NCBI GenBank assembly: GCA_024653385.1
Contig: JANLFZ010000162.1
Location: 5,809-12,179 of the forward strand
Reading direction: 5' to 3'
From: Thermoguttaceae bacterium
Lineage (GTDB): Bacteria; Planctomycetota; Planctomycetia; Pirellulales; Thermoguttaceae
Length of the DNA: 6,371 nt
Shown one piece after another: positions 1-5,610 of this stretch. The position numbers and the translations under genes are program-made. Below the pieces are notes generated by a model. That model was not told the origin of the DNA. It was given only the letters and a program-made list of their open reading frames with translations, and searched no databases. Position 1 is the first letter of the stretch. Each line of letters begins with the position of its first letter.

Positions 1-137
1 TCCTCTCGGTGCTCGTTTTGTCGATGGTCAGCCAGGACGGCGAAACCAACTGGATGGAAGGCGTGATGCTCTTGGGCGTGTACGTCGTGGTCGCCCTGGC
101 GTTCTATCACCTGCCGGAGGCCGCTCTCCGCACGTAG
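1..137 (+). CDS. cax: Ca2+/H+ antiporter (CAX family), C-terminal fragment
   Basis: This is the 3' end of a gene that begins before the window; whole codons start at position 3 and the stop is TAG at 135-137. The 44 visible residues contain the stretch DGETNWMEGVMLLGVYVVVA followed by LAFYHLP, which matches what I know of the C-terminus of CAX/ChaA-type cation exchangers: an acidic and polar loop (DGETNW.EG) leading into the last transmembrane helix and ending FY.LP. The family exchanges Ca2+ for protons across the inner membrane. The final helix (LLGVYVVVALAFY) is clearly hydrophobic. The next gene begins 30 bases downstream on the same strand, so read-through is possible, although no functional link is evident. 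The family call rests on a short fragment; a different antiporter of the same superfamily cannot be excluded. Confidence 0.8.
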   Translation, partial: LSVLVLSMVSQDGETNWMEGVMLLGVYVVVALAFYHLPEAALRT

Positions 138-152
138 TCCGAGGCCGCAACC

Positions 153-159
153 AAGGAGA
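153..159 (+). promoter_or_regulatory. Ribosome binding site of the beta-helix gene
   Basis: AAGGAGA lies 8 bases before the ATG at 168, a near-consensus Shine-Dalgarno sequence at good spacing. It fixes the start, which is also the start that gives a signal peptide. Confidence 0.8.
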
Positions 160-167
160 CTGATGCC

Positions 168-2909
168 ATGAGACGAAGCCACCTATGGTACGGATTGGCG
201 ATTTGGGTTCTTCCGCTCCTTCAGGCCGCCTTGCCGGCGGCGACGACCCTATACGTCGCGCCAGGCGGCAATGACCAGTGGTCGGGCCGGCTGGCCGCGG
301 CGAACGCCGAGAAGACCGATGGTCCGCTGGCCACACCGCTGGGCGCGCGCGACGCGGTGCGCAAGCTGCGCGCCGCGGGCGAGAAGGGACCCGTCACGGT
401 GCTTTTTCGCGGGGGAACGTACTGGATGGCCGCCCCGCTGGTGTTCGAGCCGCAGGACTCGGGCACGGCCGAAGGGCCCGTCGTCTATGCCGCTTTCGAG
501 GGCGAACGGCCCGTGCTCAGTGGCGGACGGCAAATCAGCGGTTGGAAGGCCCAGTCCGACGGCCTCTGGATCGCGAAGATCCCCGAAGTCGCGGCCGGCA
601 CGTGGCACTTCCAACAGCTCTGGGTCAACGGCCAGCGGCGCGCGCGGGCTCGTACACCCAACGAGGGGTACTTCCGCATGGTCAAGAAGGCGCCGCCGGC
701 CAAGGACGCCTCGGGCAAGCCCGTCCCGCGCGACCAGACGGCCTTCGTCTTCCAGCCGGGCGACATCAAGAAGTGGCCCGACTTCCGAGAGGCCAACGTC
801 GTGGTCTTCCACTCCTGGGAGACCTCGCGGTTGCGCGTGGCCGATGTCGATGAGTCGGAGCGCCTGGTGACGTTCACCGGCCGGTCGCACTGGCCGTTCG
901 AGAACTGGGAACCCCGGCAGCGCTACTACATCGAGAACGTGCGCGAGGCCCTCGACGCCCCGGGCGAATGGCACCTCGACCGCGCCGGCGGCGTGCTCTC
1001 GTACCGGCCGCTTCCCGGCGAGGACATGACCAAGGCCGAGGTGATCGCCCCGCGTCTGGATCGCCTGGTCGAGTTCCGCGGGAACCCCGACGCGAAGCAG
1101 TTCATCGACCACGTCACGCTGCGGGGTCTTGTGTTCTGCCATGAGGATTGGGTGCTCGAGCCCCAGGGGCATAGCGATCCCCAGGCGGTGGTCACGGCCC
1201 CGGCCGCGGTGACGGCCGACGGCGCCCGGCACTGCACGATCGAGAAGTGCGAGATCGCCCACGTGGGCGACTATGGGTTGTGGCTCCGCCGCGGGTGCAA
1301 GGATTGCCGCCTGGTCCAGAACCGAATTCACGACCTGGGCGTCGGCGCGGTGCGGATCGGCGAGGCCGCGATGCCCCGCACCGACGAGGCCGAGTCGAGC
1401 CGCAACCTGGTCGACAACAACCACCTCTTCGACGGCGGCCACGTCTATCCGGCCGGCGTGGGCGTCTGGGTCGCCCAGAGCAGCCACAACACGATCTCGC
1501 ACAACGAAATCCACGACTTCTTCTATTCCGGCATGTCGATCGGCTGGAACTGGGACGACGCGCCCAACCGCTGCCATCACAACACGATCGGCGAGAACCA
1601 CGTCCACCACGTGATGAAGGGAATGCTCAGCGACGGCGGGGCGATCTATACCCTGGGCGTCTCCACCGGCAGCGTCATTCGCAACAACGTGTTCCACGAC
1701 GTGTGGTCGTACGGCAATCCGCCGTTCGGCTGGGGCATTTACCTCGATGCGACCACGGGCGGTTACCTCGTCGAGAACAACGTGGTCTACAACATCCACA
1801 GCGGGTGTCTGATGTACTCCAACGGCGGCCACGACCATGTGATTCGCAACAACATCTTCGCCTTGCCCGCCAATCACATGCTCTGGCCCTTCTGGGAAAA
1901 ACGGCCCAACACCTTCCAGCGGAACATCCTGTACATGACCCAGGGTACGCTCTTCGTGCCCTTTACCGAGCGCACGCTCAACGAGCGATTGGCCGCGAAG
2001 GAATCGCTCGGTACTTGGGACGAGAACCTCTATTGGCACACGGGCGATCGGGAGGCTCTCAAGTTCTTCAAGCGTTCGTTCGCCGAGTGGCAAGCCCTGG
2101 GGCTCGACCGGCGCTCGAAGATCGCCGATCCCATGTTCGAAAACGCCGAGGAGTACGATTTCCGCCTCCGGCCGGGCTCGCCGGCCTTGGCGCTGGGGTT
2201 TCAGCCGATCGACACGTCGCGCGTCGGGCTGTACGGCGATCCGGCGTGGGTCGAGGAGGGCCGTCGGGTGAAGCACCCGAAGACGGTCCTCCCCGCGCCG
2301 CCTCCGCCGCCGGCGCCGCAAGAGATTTCCGACGACTTCGAAAAGACCGAGCCGGGGAGCCCCCCCGAACACGCCGTGGTCAGTGGGGAGGACCGCGGGG
2401 CGTCGATCCGCGCAACCGCCGAAGAGGCCGCGTCGGGCAAGCGGTGCGTCAAGGTGGTCGACGCCAAGGGGTTGGAGCCCTCGTGGCAGCCGCACTTCTT
2501 CTATCAGCCGCACCTGACGGAAGGGGCGGTGCATCAGGCGTTCGACGTGAAGCTGATGCCCGGCGCCCTCTTCTTCACCGAATGGCGCGACGAGACGCCC
2601 TATCCCGACTGCATCGGGCCGAGCGTGACGTTCGATGCCTCGGGCCGTATCATGGCCGGGGGCAAGCTCGTGGCGACGGTGCCGGCGGCGGGGTGGATCC
2701 ACGTCGAAATCGAGGCCCGGCTCGGCAAGGACGCCCCACGGCGGTACACCCTCTCGATTACACCGGCCGGGGGGCCACGCCAGACCTTCGAGCTGCCGAT
2801 CGCGGGAAAGGCGTTCCGCGAACTCCACTGGATCGGCTTCGTCAGCACGGCGTCGGCCGATACGGCGTTCTATCTCGACAACATCGAGGTGAAGCGCGCA
2901 AGCCGCTGA
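168..2909 (+). CDS. Secreted right-handed parallel beta-helix protein, GH141-like, with C-terminal beta-rich module
   Basis: A 913-residue exported protein. Residues 1-25 look like a signal peptide: MRR, a hydrophobic stretch, then an Ala-rich end with probable cleavage near A25. Residues 27-125 hold the entry region often seen in this family (LYVAPGGND.WSGR, GARDAVRKLR, VLFRGGTYW, PVLSGG..ISGW). Residues 148-300 look like a beta-rich insertion (LWVNGQRRARARTPNEGYFR; GEWHLDRAGGVLSYRPLPG). The parallel beta-helix covers about 312-590, with repeated asparagine turns (QNRIHDL, DNNHLFDGG, HNEIHDF, ENHVHHV, RNNVFHDV, ENNVVYNI, RNNIF). A proline hinge (APPPPPAPQ, 710-718) leads to a C-terminal module of about 190 residues (DDFE to YLDNIEVKR) resembling a carbohydrate-binding beta-sandwich. 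The order and motifs recall GH141 glycoside hydrolases, with D489 (SDGGAIYTLG) and D527 (GWGIYLD) as candidate catalytic acids. Polysaccharide cleavage is inferred. A lyase, epimerase or non-catalytic adhesin remains possible. Confidence 0.85.
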   Translation: MRRSHLWYGLAIWVLPLLQAALPAATTLYVAPGGNDQWSGRLAAANAEKTDGPLATPLGARDAVRKLRAAGEKGPVTVLFRGGTYWMAAPLVFEPQDSGTAEGPVVYAAFEGERPVLSGGRQISGWKAQSDGLWIAKIPEVAAGTWHFQQLWVNGQRRARARTPNEGYFRMVKKAPPAKDASGKPVPRDQTAFVFQPGDIKKWPDFREANVVVFHSWETSRLRVADVDESERLVTFTGRSHWPFENWEPRQRYYIENVREALDAPGEWHLDRAGGVLSYRPLPGEDMTKAEVIAPRLDRLVEFRGNPDAKQFIDHVTLRGLVFCHEDWVLEPQGHSDPQAVVTAPAAVTADGARHCTIEKCEIAHVGDYGLWLRRGCKDCRLVQNRIHDLGVGAVRIGEAAMPRTDEAESSRNLVDNNHLFDGGHVYPAGVGVWVAQSSHNTISHNEIHDFFYSGMSIGWNWDDAPNRCHHNTIGENHVHHVMKGMLSDGGAIYTLGVSTGSVIRNNVFHDVWSYGNPPFGWGIYLDATTGGYLVENNVVYNIHSGCLMYSNGGHDHVIRNNIFALPANHMLWPFWEKRPNTFQRNILYMTQGTLFVPFTERTLNERLAAKESLGTWDENLYWHTGDREALKFFKRSFAEWQALGLDRRSKIADPMFENAEEYDFRLRPGSPALALGFQPIDTSRVGLYGDPAWVEEGRRVKHPKTVLPAPPPPPAPQEISDDFEKTEPGSPPEHAVVSGEDRGASIRATAEEAASGKRCVKVVDAKGLEPSWQPHFFYQPHLTEGAVHQAFDVKLMPGALFFTEWRDETPYPDCIGPSVTFDASGRIMAGGKLVATVPAAGWIHVEIEARLGKDAPRRYTLSITPAGGPRQTFELPIAGKAFRELHWIGFVSTASADTAFYLDNIEVKRASR

Positions 2910-2936
2910 GGCGGGGTGCACATCGCCGAGCGGCCC

Positions 2937-3989
2937 TCACTCGCCGATGGCGTCGGCCGGGTTGGCGATGACGTCTTCAATCCGGATCGCCTTGTGCCCC
3001 TTGTAGGCGCCGGGGCTGGCGCGGAACTTGGGGATGTTCCCCACGAGGACCAACAGCGGGCTGTGGATGTCCTTTTCGGTGGTGATGATGTCGCCGACGC
3101 GCAGCCCGATCAACTCGCCGGTCGTGATCCGCGTGCCGGCCAGGCGGACGGTCAGCGGCACGAGCGATCCTCGGAGGTTCTGGCTGATTTGCTGCACGCT
3201 CTCGGTGGTCGCGGAGCGGCGGCTGTAGGCGATCCAACTGTTCGACGAGAGTTTGCCGCCGATGCGCTCGATCGCGTTGTAGGGAATGCAGAGGTTGACC
3301 ATGCCGCGGACCTCGCCGAGGGCCACCTCGAAACTGACCACCACGACCACCTCGTTGGGAGGCACGATCTGGGCCAGTTGCGGGTTGCTCTCGACGCGGA
3401 CCACGCCCAGCTTCAGTTCGAGCACGTTCTGCCAGGCCCGCTTCAACTCCTCGAGAAACAGATTCGTGATCCGTGCCACGATGCGCAGCTCGATCTCGGT
3501 CAGCGGACGCCGGGCCAACAGGGTCCCCTCGCGCCCGCCGCCCAAGAGGCGGTCGATGATCGGGTAGAGGATCGACGGGTTGATGTCGAGAATCAGGTGC
3601 CCTTCGAGCGGCTCGGCCTTCAACAGGTTGAAGCACGTGGGGTTTTCGAGACTGAAGACGAACTCGCTGTAGGTGAGCTGATCGACGCTGGTGAGCTTCA
3701 CCTCGACCATGCTCCGAAGCATTGCCGACAGGCCCGCCGCGAAGTTCCGGCCGAATCCTTCGTGAAGGGTCTGAAGCGCCCGCATCTGCTCCTTGCCCAC
3801 CCGCTCCGGACGCTTGAAGTCGTAGGGCGTGATTTTTTCGCGGGGCTTCGCCGGCCCGGCGCTGCCGGATGGACTGCCCGCCGACTCCGAAGCGGTCGCC
3901 GCCGCCGTGCCGGCCTCGGCCGCAGCGCTGGAGGCCATGGCGCTGAGCAGGCTCTCGACTTCCGCCTGGCTGAGCACGTCGCCACTCAT
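2937..3989 (-). CDS. fliM: Flagellar motor switch protein FliM
   Basis: Encodes 350 residues, close to the usual length (about 330-350). FliM sits in the cytoplasmic C-ring, binds phosphorylated CheY and sets rotation direction. The N-terminus has the CheY-binding peptide LSQAEVESLL (6-15). A long Ala/Ser/Gly/Pro linker (about 18-50) follows, then YDFKRPERV (56-64), a typical entry to the middle domain. The middle domain carries DRLLGGGREG (146-155), corresponding to the conserved GGxG region that contacts FliG. The C-terminal SpoA domain, which pairs with FliN, spans about 264-340 (SVQQISQNL, PLTVRLAGTRITTGELIGL, VGDII, PKFRASPGAYKGHKAIRI). The frame also allows an ATG at 4043, but that adds 18 residues unlike the family and has no clear ribosome binding site; the ATG at 3989 is preceded by AGGGA. 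It follows proA by 78 bases on the same strand. No fliN, fliL or other flagellar gene is visible. Confidence 0.96.
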   Translation of the reverse strand: MSGDVLSQAEVESLLSAMASSAAAEAGTAAATASESAGSPSGSAGPAKPREKITPYDFKRPERVGKEQMRALQTLHEGFGRNFAAGLSAMLRSMVEVKLTSVDQLTYSEFVFSLENPTCFNLLKAEPLEGHLILDINPSILYPIIDRLLGGGREGTLLARRPLTEIELRIVARITNLFLEELKRAWQNVLELKLGVVRVESNPQLAQIVPPNEVVVVVSFEVALGEVRGMVNLCIPYNAIERIGGKLSSNSWIAYSRRSATTESVQQISQNLRGSLVPLTVRLAGTRITTGELIGLRVGDIITTEKDIHSPLLVLVGNIPKFRASPGAYKGHKAIRIEDVIANPADAIGE

Positions 3990-3996
3990 GGAAACG

Positions 3997-4001
3997 TCCC
4001 T
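3997..4001 (-). promoter_or_regulatory. Ribosome binding site of fliM
   Basis: Read on the minus strand, AGGGA lies 7 bases before the ATG at 3989; a second purine run, AGGGAGA (4003-4009), lies just upstream. Together they favour this start over the in-frame ATG at 4043. Confidence 0.55.
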
Positions 4002-4023
4002 GTCTCCCTGCAATCCCGCGTGC

Positions 4024-4058
4024 GTTGGCCGGGGGGCCGGCATGGCCTTCCAGCCAAC
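4024..4058 (-). other. GC-rich inverted repeats between proA and fliM
   Basis: The 78-base gap between the proA stop and the fliM start contains GTTGGC (4024-4029) and GCCAAC (4053-4058), a perfect 6-base inverted pair. Inside it lies a compact GCCGG-GGGG-CCGGC palindrome (4028-4041, plus-strand letters), which overlaps the outer pair so only one can form at a time. There is no T-run on the transcribed strand, so an intrinsic terminator is not demonstrated. It could be an attenuating or RNA-stabilising hairpin, or chance in GC-rich DNA. Confidence 0.2.
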
Positions 4059-4067
4059 CTCAGGCCG

Positions 4068-5342
4068 TCACTGGCGCAAATGTCCTTCCCCGTAAACCAC
4101 GTACTTGTAGCTCGTCAGCTCGTTGAGACCGCAAGGGCCGCGCGCGTGGAACTTGTCGGTGCTGATACCGATCTCGGCCCCCAGGCCGAATACCCCTCCG
4201 TCGTTGAGTCGTGTGCTCGCATTGACAATGACCGCCGAACTGTCGACGCGGGCGGTGAACTCGCGGGCTGCCCGCAGGTCCCCCGTGACGATCGAGTCGG
4301 TGTGCTGCGAGCCATACCGATTGATATGCCGGATCGCCTCGTCGAGGCTGTCGACTACCTTCACCGAGATCACCGGTCCAAGGTATTCGGCCGACCAGTC
4401 CGCCTCGGTGGCGGGCTTGGCGCCATGCACGAGGGCACAGGTCCGCTCGTCACCCCGAATCTCAACGCCCCGATCGAGAAGCGCCTTGGCAATCCGGGGA
4501 AGAAGCGACGCTGCCACGGCGCTATGGACCACCAGCGACTCGGCCGCGTTGCAGACCCCCATGCGTTGGCACTTCGCGTTGATGACGATCTGCTCGGCCA
4601 TGTCGGGGTCGGCTGCCTTGTCGAGGTAGACGTGGCAGTTGCCCGTGTAGTGCTTGATGACCGGCATGCGCGCTTCCTCGCTGACACGCCGGATAAGTCC
4701 CTCGCCCCCCCGCGGAATCGTCACGTTGATGTACTCGGGCATGCGAAGAAAGTGGCTAATGGCCGCGCGGTCGGGCGTGGCGACCAGTTGCACCGCGTCG
4801 CCGGGCAATCCCGCATCGGCCGCCGCCTCGGTCAGGATCTCCACGATCGCCGTGTTCGAGTGGACCGCCTCCTTGCCCCCGCGCAGGATCACGGCATTGC
4901 CGCTCTTGATGCACAAGGCCGCGGCGTCGGCCGTCACGTTCGGCCGCGACTCGTAAATGAAAAAGATCACGCCCAACGGCACCCGCACCCGGTGAACCAC
5001 CAAGCCACTCGGCCGCACCGACGACCACGTGACCTCGCCAATCGGATCGGGCAGCATCGCCACCTCCTCAAGCGCATGGGCGATGGCGTCGATCCGCTCG
5101 GGCGTCAACTTCAAGCGATCCACCTCGGCGGGGGTAAGACCATACCCTGGAGCGGCTGCCAAGTCGAGATGATTTGCCTCGGCCAGGGCTACGGAACGCT
5201 CGACCAACAGCTTGGCGCTCGTGCGAAGCCACTGGTTCTTTTGCGCCCCGGTTACCTGCGCAAGCTCTTCGGACGCGGCCTTGGCACGCCGAGCTACGTC
5301 GAGACAATACTCGTGGAGGTCGTTGCCGTTGTCGGCCGACAT
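4068..5342 (-). CDS. proA: Gamma-glutamyl phosphate reductase (glutamate-5-semialdehyde dehydrogenase)
   Basis: Encodes 424 residues, the normal size (E. coli ProA is about 417). The cytoplasmic enzyme reduces gamma-glutamyl phosphate with NADPH to glutamate-5-semialdehyde, the second step of proline synthesis from glutamate. Visible family motifs in order are GVIFFIYESRPNV (124-136), ILRGGKEAVHSN (152-163), the nucleotide-site region INVTIPRGGEGLIRRVSE (205-222), MPVIKHYTGNCHVYLD (226-241), the catalytic-cysteine segment NAKCQRMGVCNAAES with C264 as the predicted nucleophile, VIVNASTRLNDG (371-382) and GLGAEIGISTDKFHARGP (386-403). All key regions are intact and no frameshift is seen. The ATG at 5342 is preceded by GAAGG at 7 bases. 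proB (glutamate 5-kinase), the frequent operon partner, is not in the window; the upstream neighbour is folP across a repeat-containing gap, and fliM follows on the same strand. Confidence 0.97.
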   Translation of the reverse strand: MSADNGNDLHEYCLDVARRAKAASEELAQVTGAQKNQWLRTSAKLLVERSVALAEANHLDLAAAPGYGLTPAEVDRLKLTPERIDAIAHALEEVAMLPDPIGEVTWSSVRPSGLVVHRVRVPLGVIFFIYESRPNVTADAAALCIKSGNAVILRGGKEAVHSNTAIVEILTEAAADAGLPGDAVQLVATPDRAAISHFLRMPEYINVTIPRGGEGLIRRVSEEARMPVIKHYTGNCHVYLDKAADPDMAEQIVINAKCQRMGVCNAAESLVVHSAVAASLLPRIAKALLDRGVEIRGDERTCALVHGAKPATEADWSAEYLGPVISVKVVDSLDEAIRHINRYGSQHTDSIVTGDLRAAREFTARVDSSAVIVNASTRLNDGGVFGLGAEIGISTDKFHARGPCGLNELTSYKYVVYGEGHLRQ

Positions 5343-5349
5343 GAAGCAA

Positions 5350-5354
5350 CCTTC
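5350..5354 (-). promoter_or_regulatory. Ribosome binding site of proA
   Basis: On the minus strand GAAGG lies 7 bases before the ATG at 5342. It is a modest Shine-Dalgarno match, but it agrees with the family's usual start position. Confidence 0.5.
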
Positions 5355-5461
5355 GAAATATCAACTGCTTGCGAGCAAACCGACAACCTGGGTTGCCGCA
5401 CGGTCTCAACGTGGGAAGTATCGCCAAGCACGGCTGGGAAGTCAACGGAAGATCGGCCAAT

Positions 5462-5485
5462 ACCAACCCGAAGCGCCAGCGAGGG
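5462..5485 (+). repeat. Repeat unit A, inverted relative to the others
   Basis: Reads ACCAACCCGAAG then CGCCAGCGAGGG. It differs from the reverse complement of unit C at a single base (A at 5472 where the other copies have C). Confidence 0.85.
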
Positions 5486-5514
5486 GGAGTTCACTGGCAG
5501 CGCGGCCAATGGGA

Positions 5515-5530
5515 CCCTCGCTGGAGTTGG
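5515..5530 (-). repeat. Repeat unit B, decayed
   Basis: CCCTCGCTGG followed directly by AGTTGG, as if the CGCGTCGGG centre of the unit had been lost. Its first ten bases are a perfect reverse complement of 5476-5485 in unit A, allowing a shorter alternative hairpin with a 29-base loop. Confidence 0.55.
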
Positions 5531-5551
5531 CGATCGTACACTCGCTAGGGG

Positions 5552-5577
5552 CCCTCGCTGGCGCGTCGGGTTGGTGT
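5552..5577 (-). repeat. Repeat unit C, tandem with unit D
   Basis: Plus-strand letters are CCCTCGCTGGCGC then GTCGGGTTGGTGT. It is identical to unit D at 25 of 26 positions, with starts 33 bases apart and a 7-base spacer (CGACGAG) between them. Confidence 0.9.
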
Positions 5578-5584
5578 CGACGAG

Positions 5585-5610
5585 CCCTCGCTGGCGCGTC
5601 GGGTTAGTGT
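5585..5610 (-). repeat. Repeat unit D, overlapping the folP stop codon
   Basis: Same sequence as unit C except A instead of G at 5606. On the minus strand this changes CACCAACCC to CACTAACCC, creating the in-frame TAA that ends folP. The unit overlaps the stop codon and the last folP codon (His), and touches one base of the codon before it. Confidence 0.9.

Larger units (their letters stand above)
5462..5610. repeat. Cluster of CCAGCGAGGG-type intergenic repeats between folP and proA
   Basis: About four copies of a 21-26 base repeat fill most of this stretch. One copy (5462-5485) points right; two good copies (5552-5577, 5585-5610) and one decayed copy (5515-5530) point left. A further partial match, CACTCGCTAG, lies at 5539-5548. 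The right-pointing copy and the copy at 5552-5575 are reverse complements at 23 of 24 positions, so folP-sense RNA could form a 24-base-pair stem with one mismatch around a 66-base loop. From memory, repeats with this core, whose translation reads NPTRQRG, are abundant between genes in Pirellulales. The role is unknown; possibilities include mRNA 3'-end protection, attenuation between folP and proA, or a non-autonomous mobile repeat comparable to REP/BIME elements. The rest of the gap (5343-5461) shows only the proA ribosome binding site. Confidence 0.85.

Noticed and set aside
249..2921. An 890-codon open frame on the minus strand, antisense to the beta-helix gene
   Set aside because: Its translation is Arg/His/Val/Asp-rich with no recognisable domain, signal or motif. 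The plus-strand frame has a strong ribosome binding site, signal peptide and family motifs. Long antisense frames are expected opposite GC-rich genes with biased third positions.
2902..2934. GCCGCT (2902-2907) and AGCGGC (2929-2934) as a possible shared terminator between the convergent genes
   Set aside because: Only a 6-base stem with a 21-base loop, overlapping the stop codon of the beta-helix gene, and no T-run on either side. This is too weak to call.
3990..4043. An 18-residue N-terminal extension of FliM starting at the ATG at 4043
   Set aside because: The extension (MPAPRPTHAG...) is unlike FliM N-termini, which begin just before the LSQAE peptide. The ATG at 3989 has a better ribosome binding site.
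5357..5385. A possible minus-strand promoter before proA (TTGTCG, about 18 bases, then GATATT)
   Set aside because: The match is partial and the implied RNA start falls on the proA ribosome binding site, leaving almost no leader. GC-rich planctomycete promoters are too poorly defined to support it.
5382..5397. GACAACC-TG-GGTTGCC near-palindrome in the proA leader
   Set aside because: One non-Watson-Crick pair and a two-base loop, with no T-run. It could be chance, and nothing ties it to regulation.
5462..5610. CRISPR array
   Set aside because: The units are short and in mixed orientation, the 7-base spacer between the best copies is far too short for a CRISPR spacer, and no cas gene is present.
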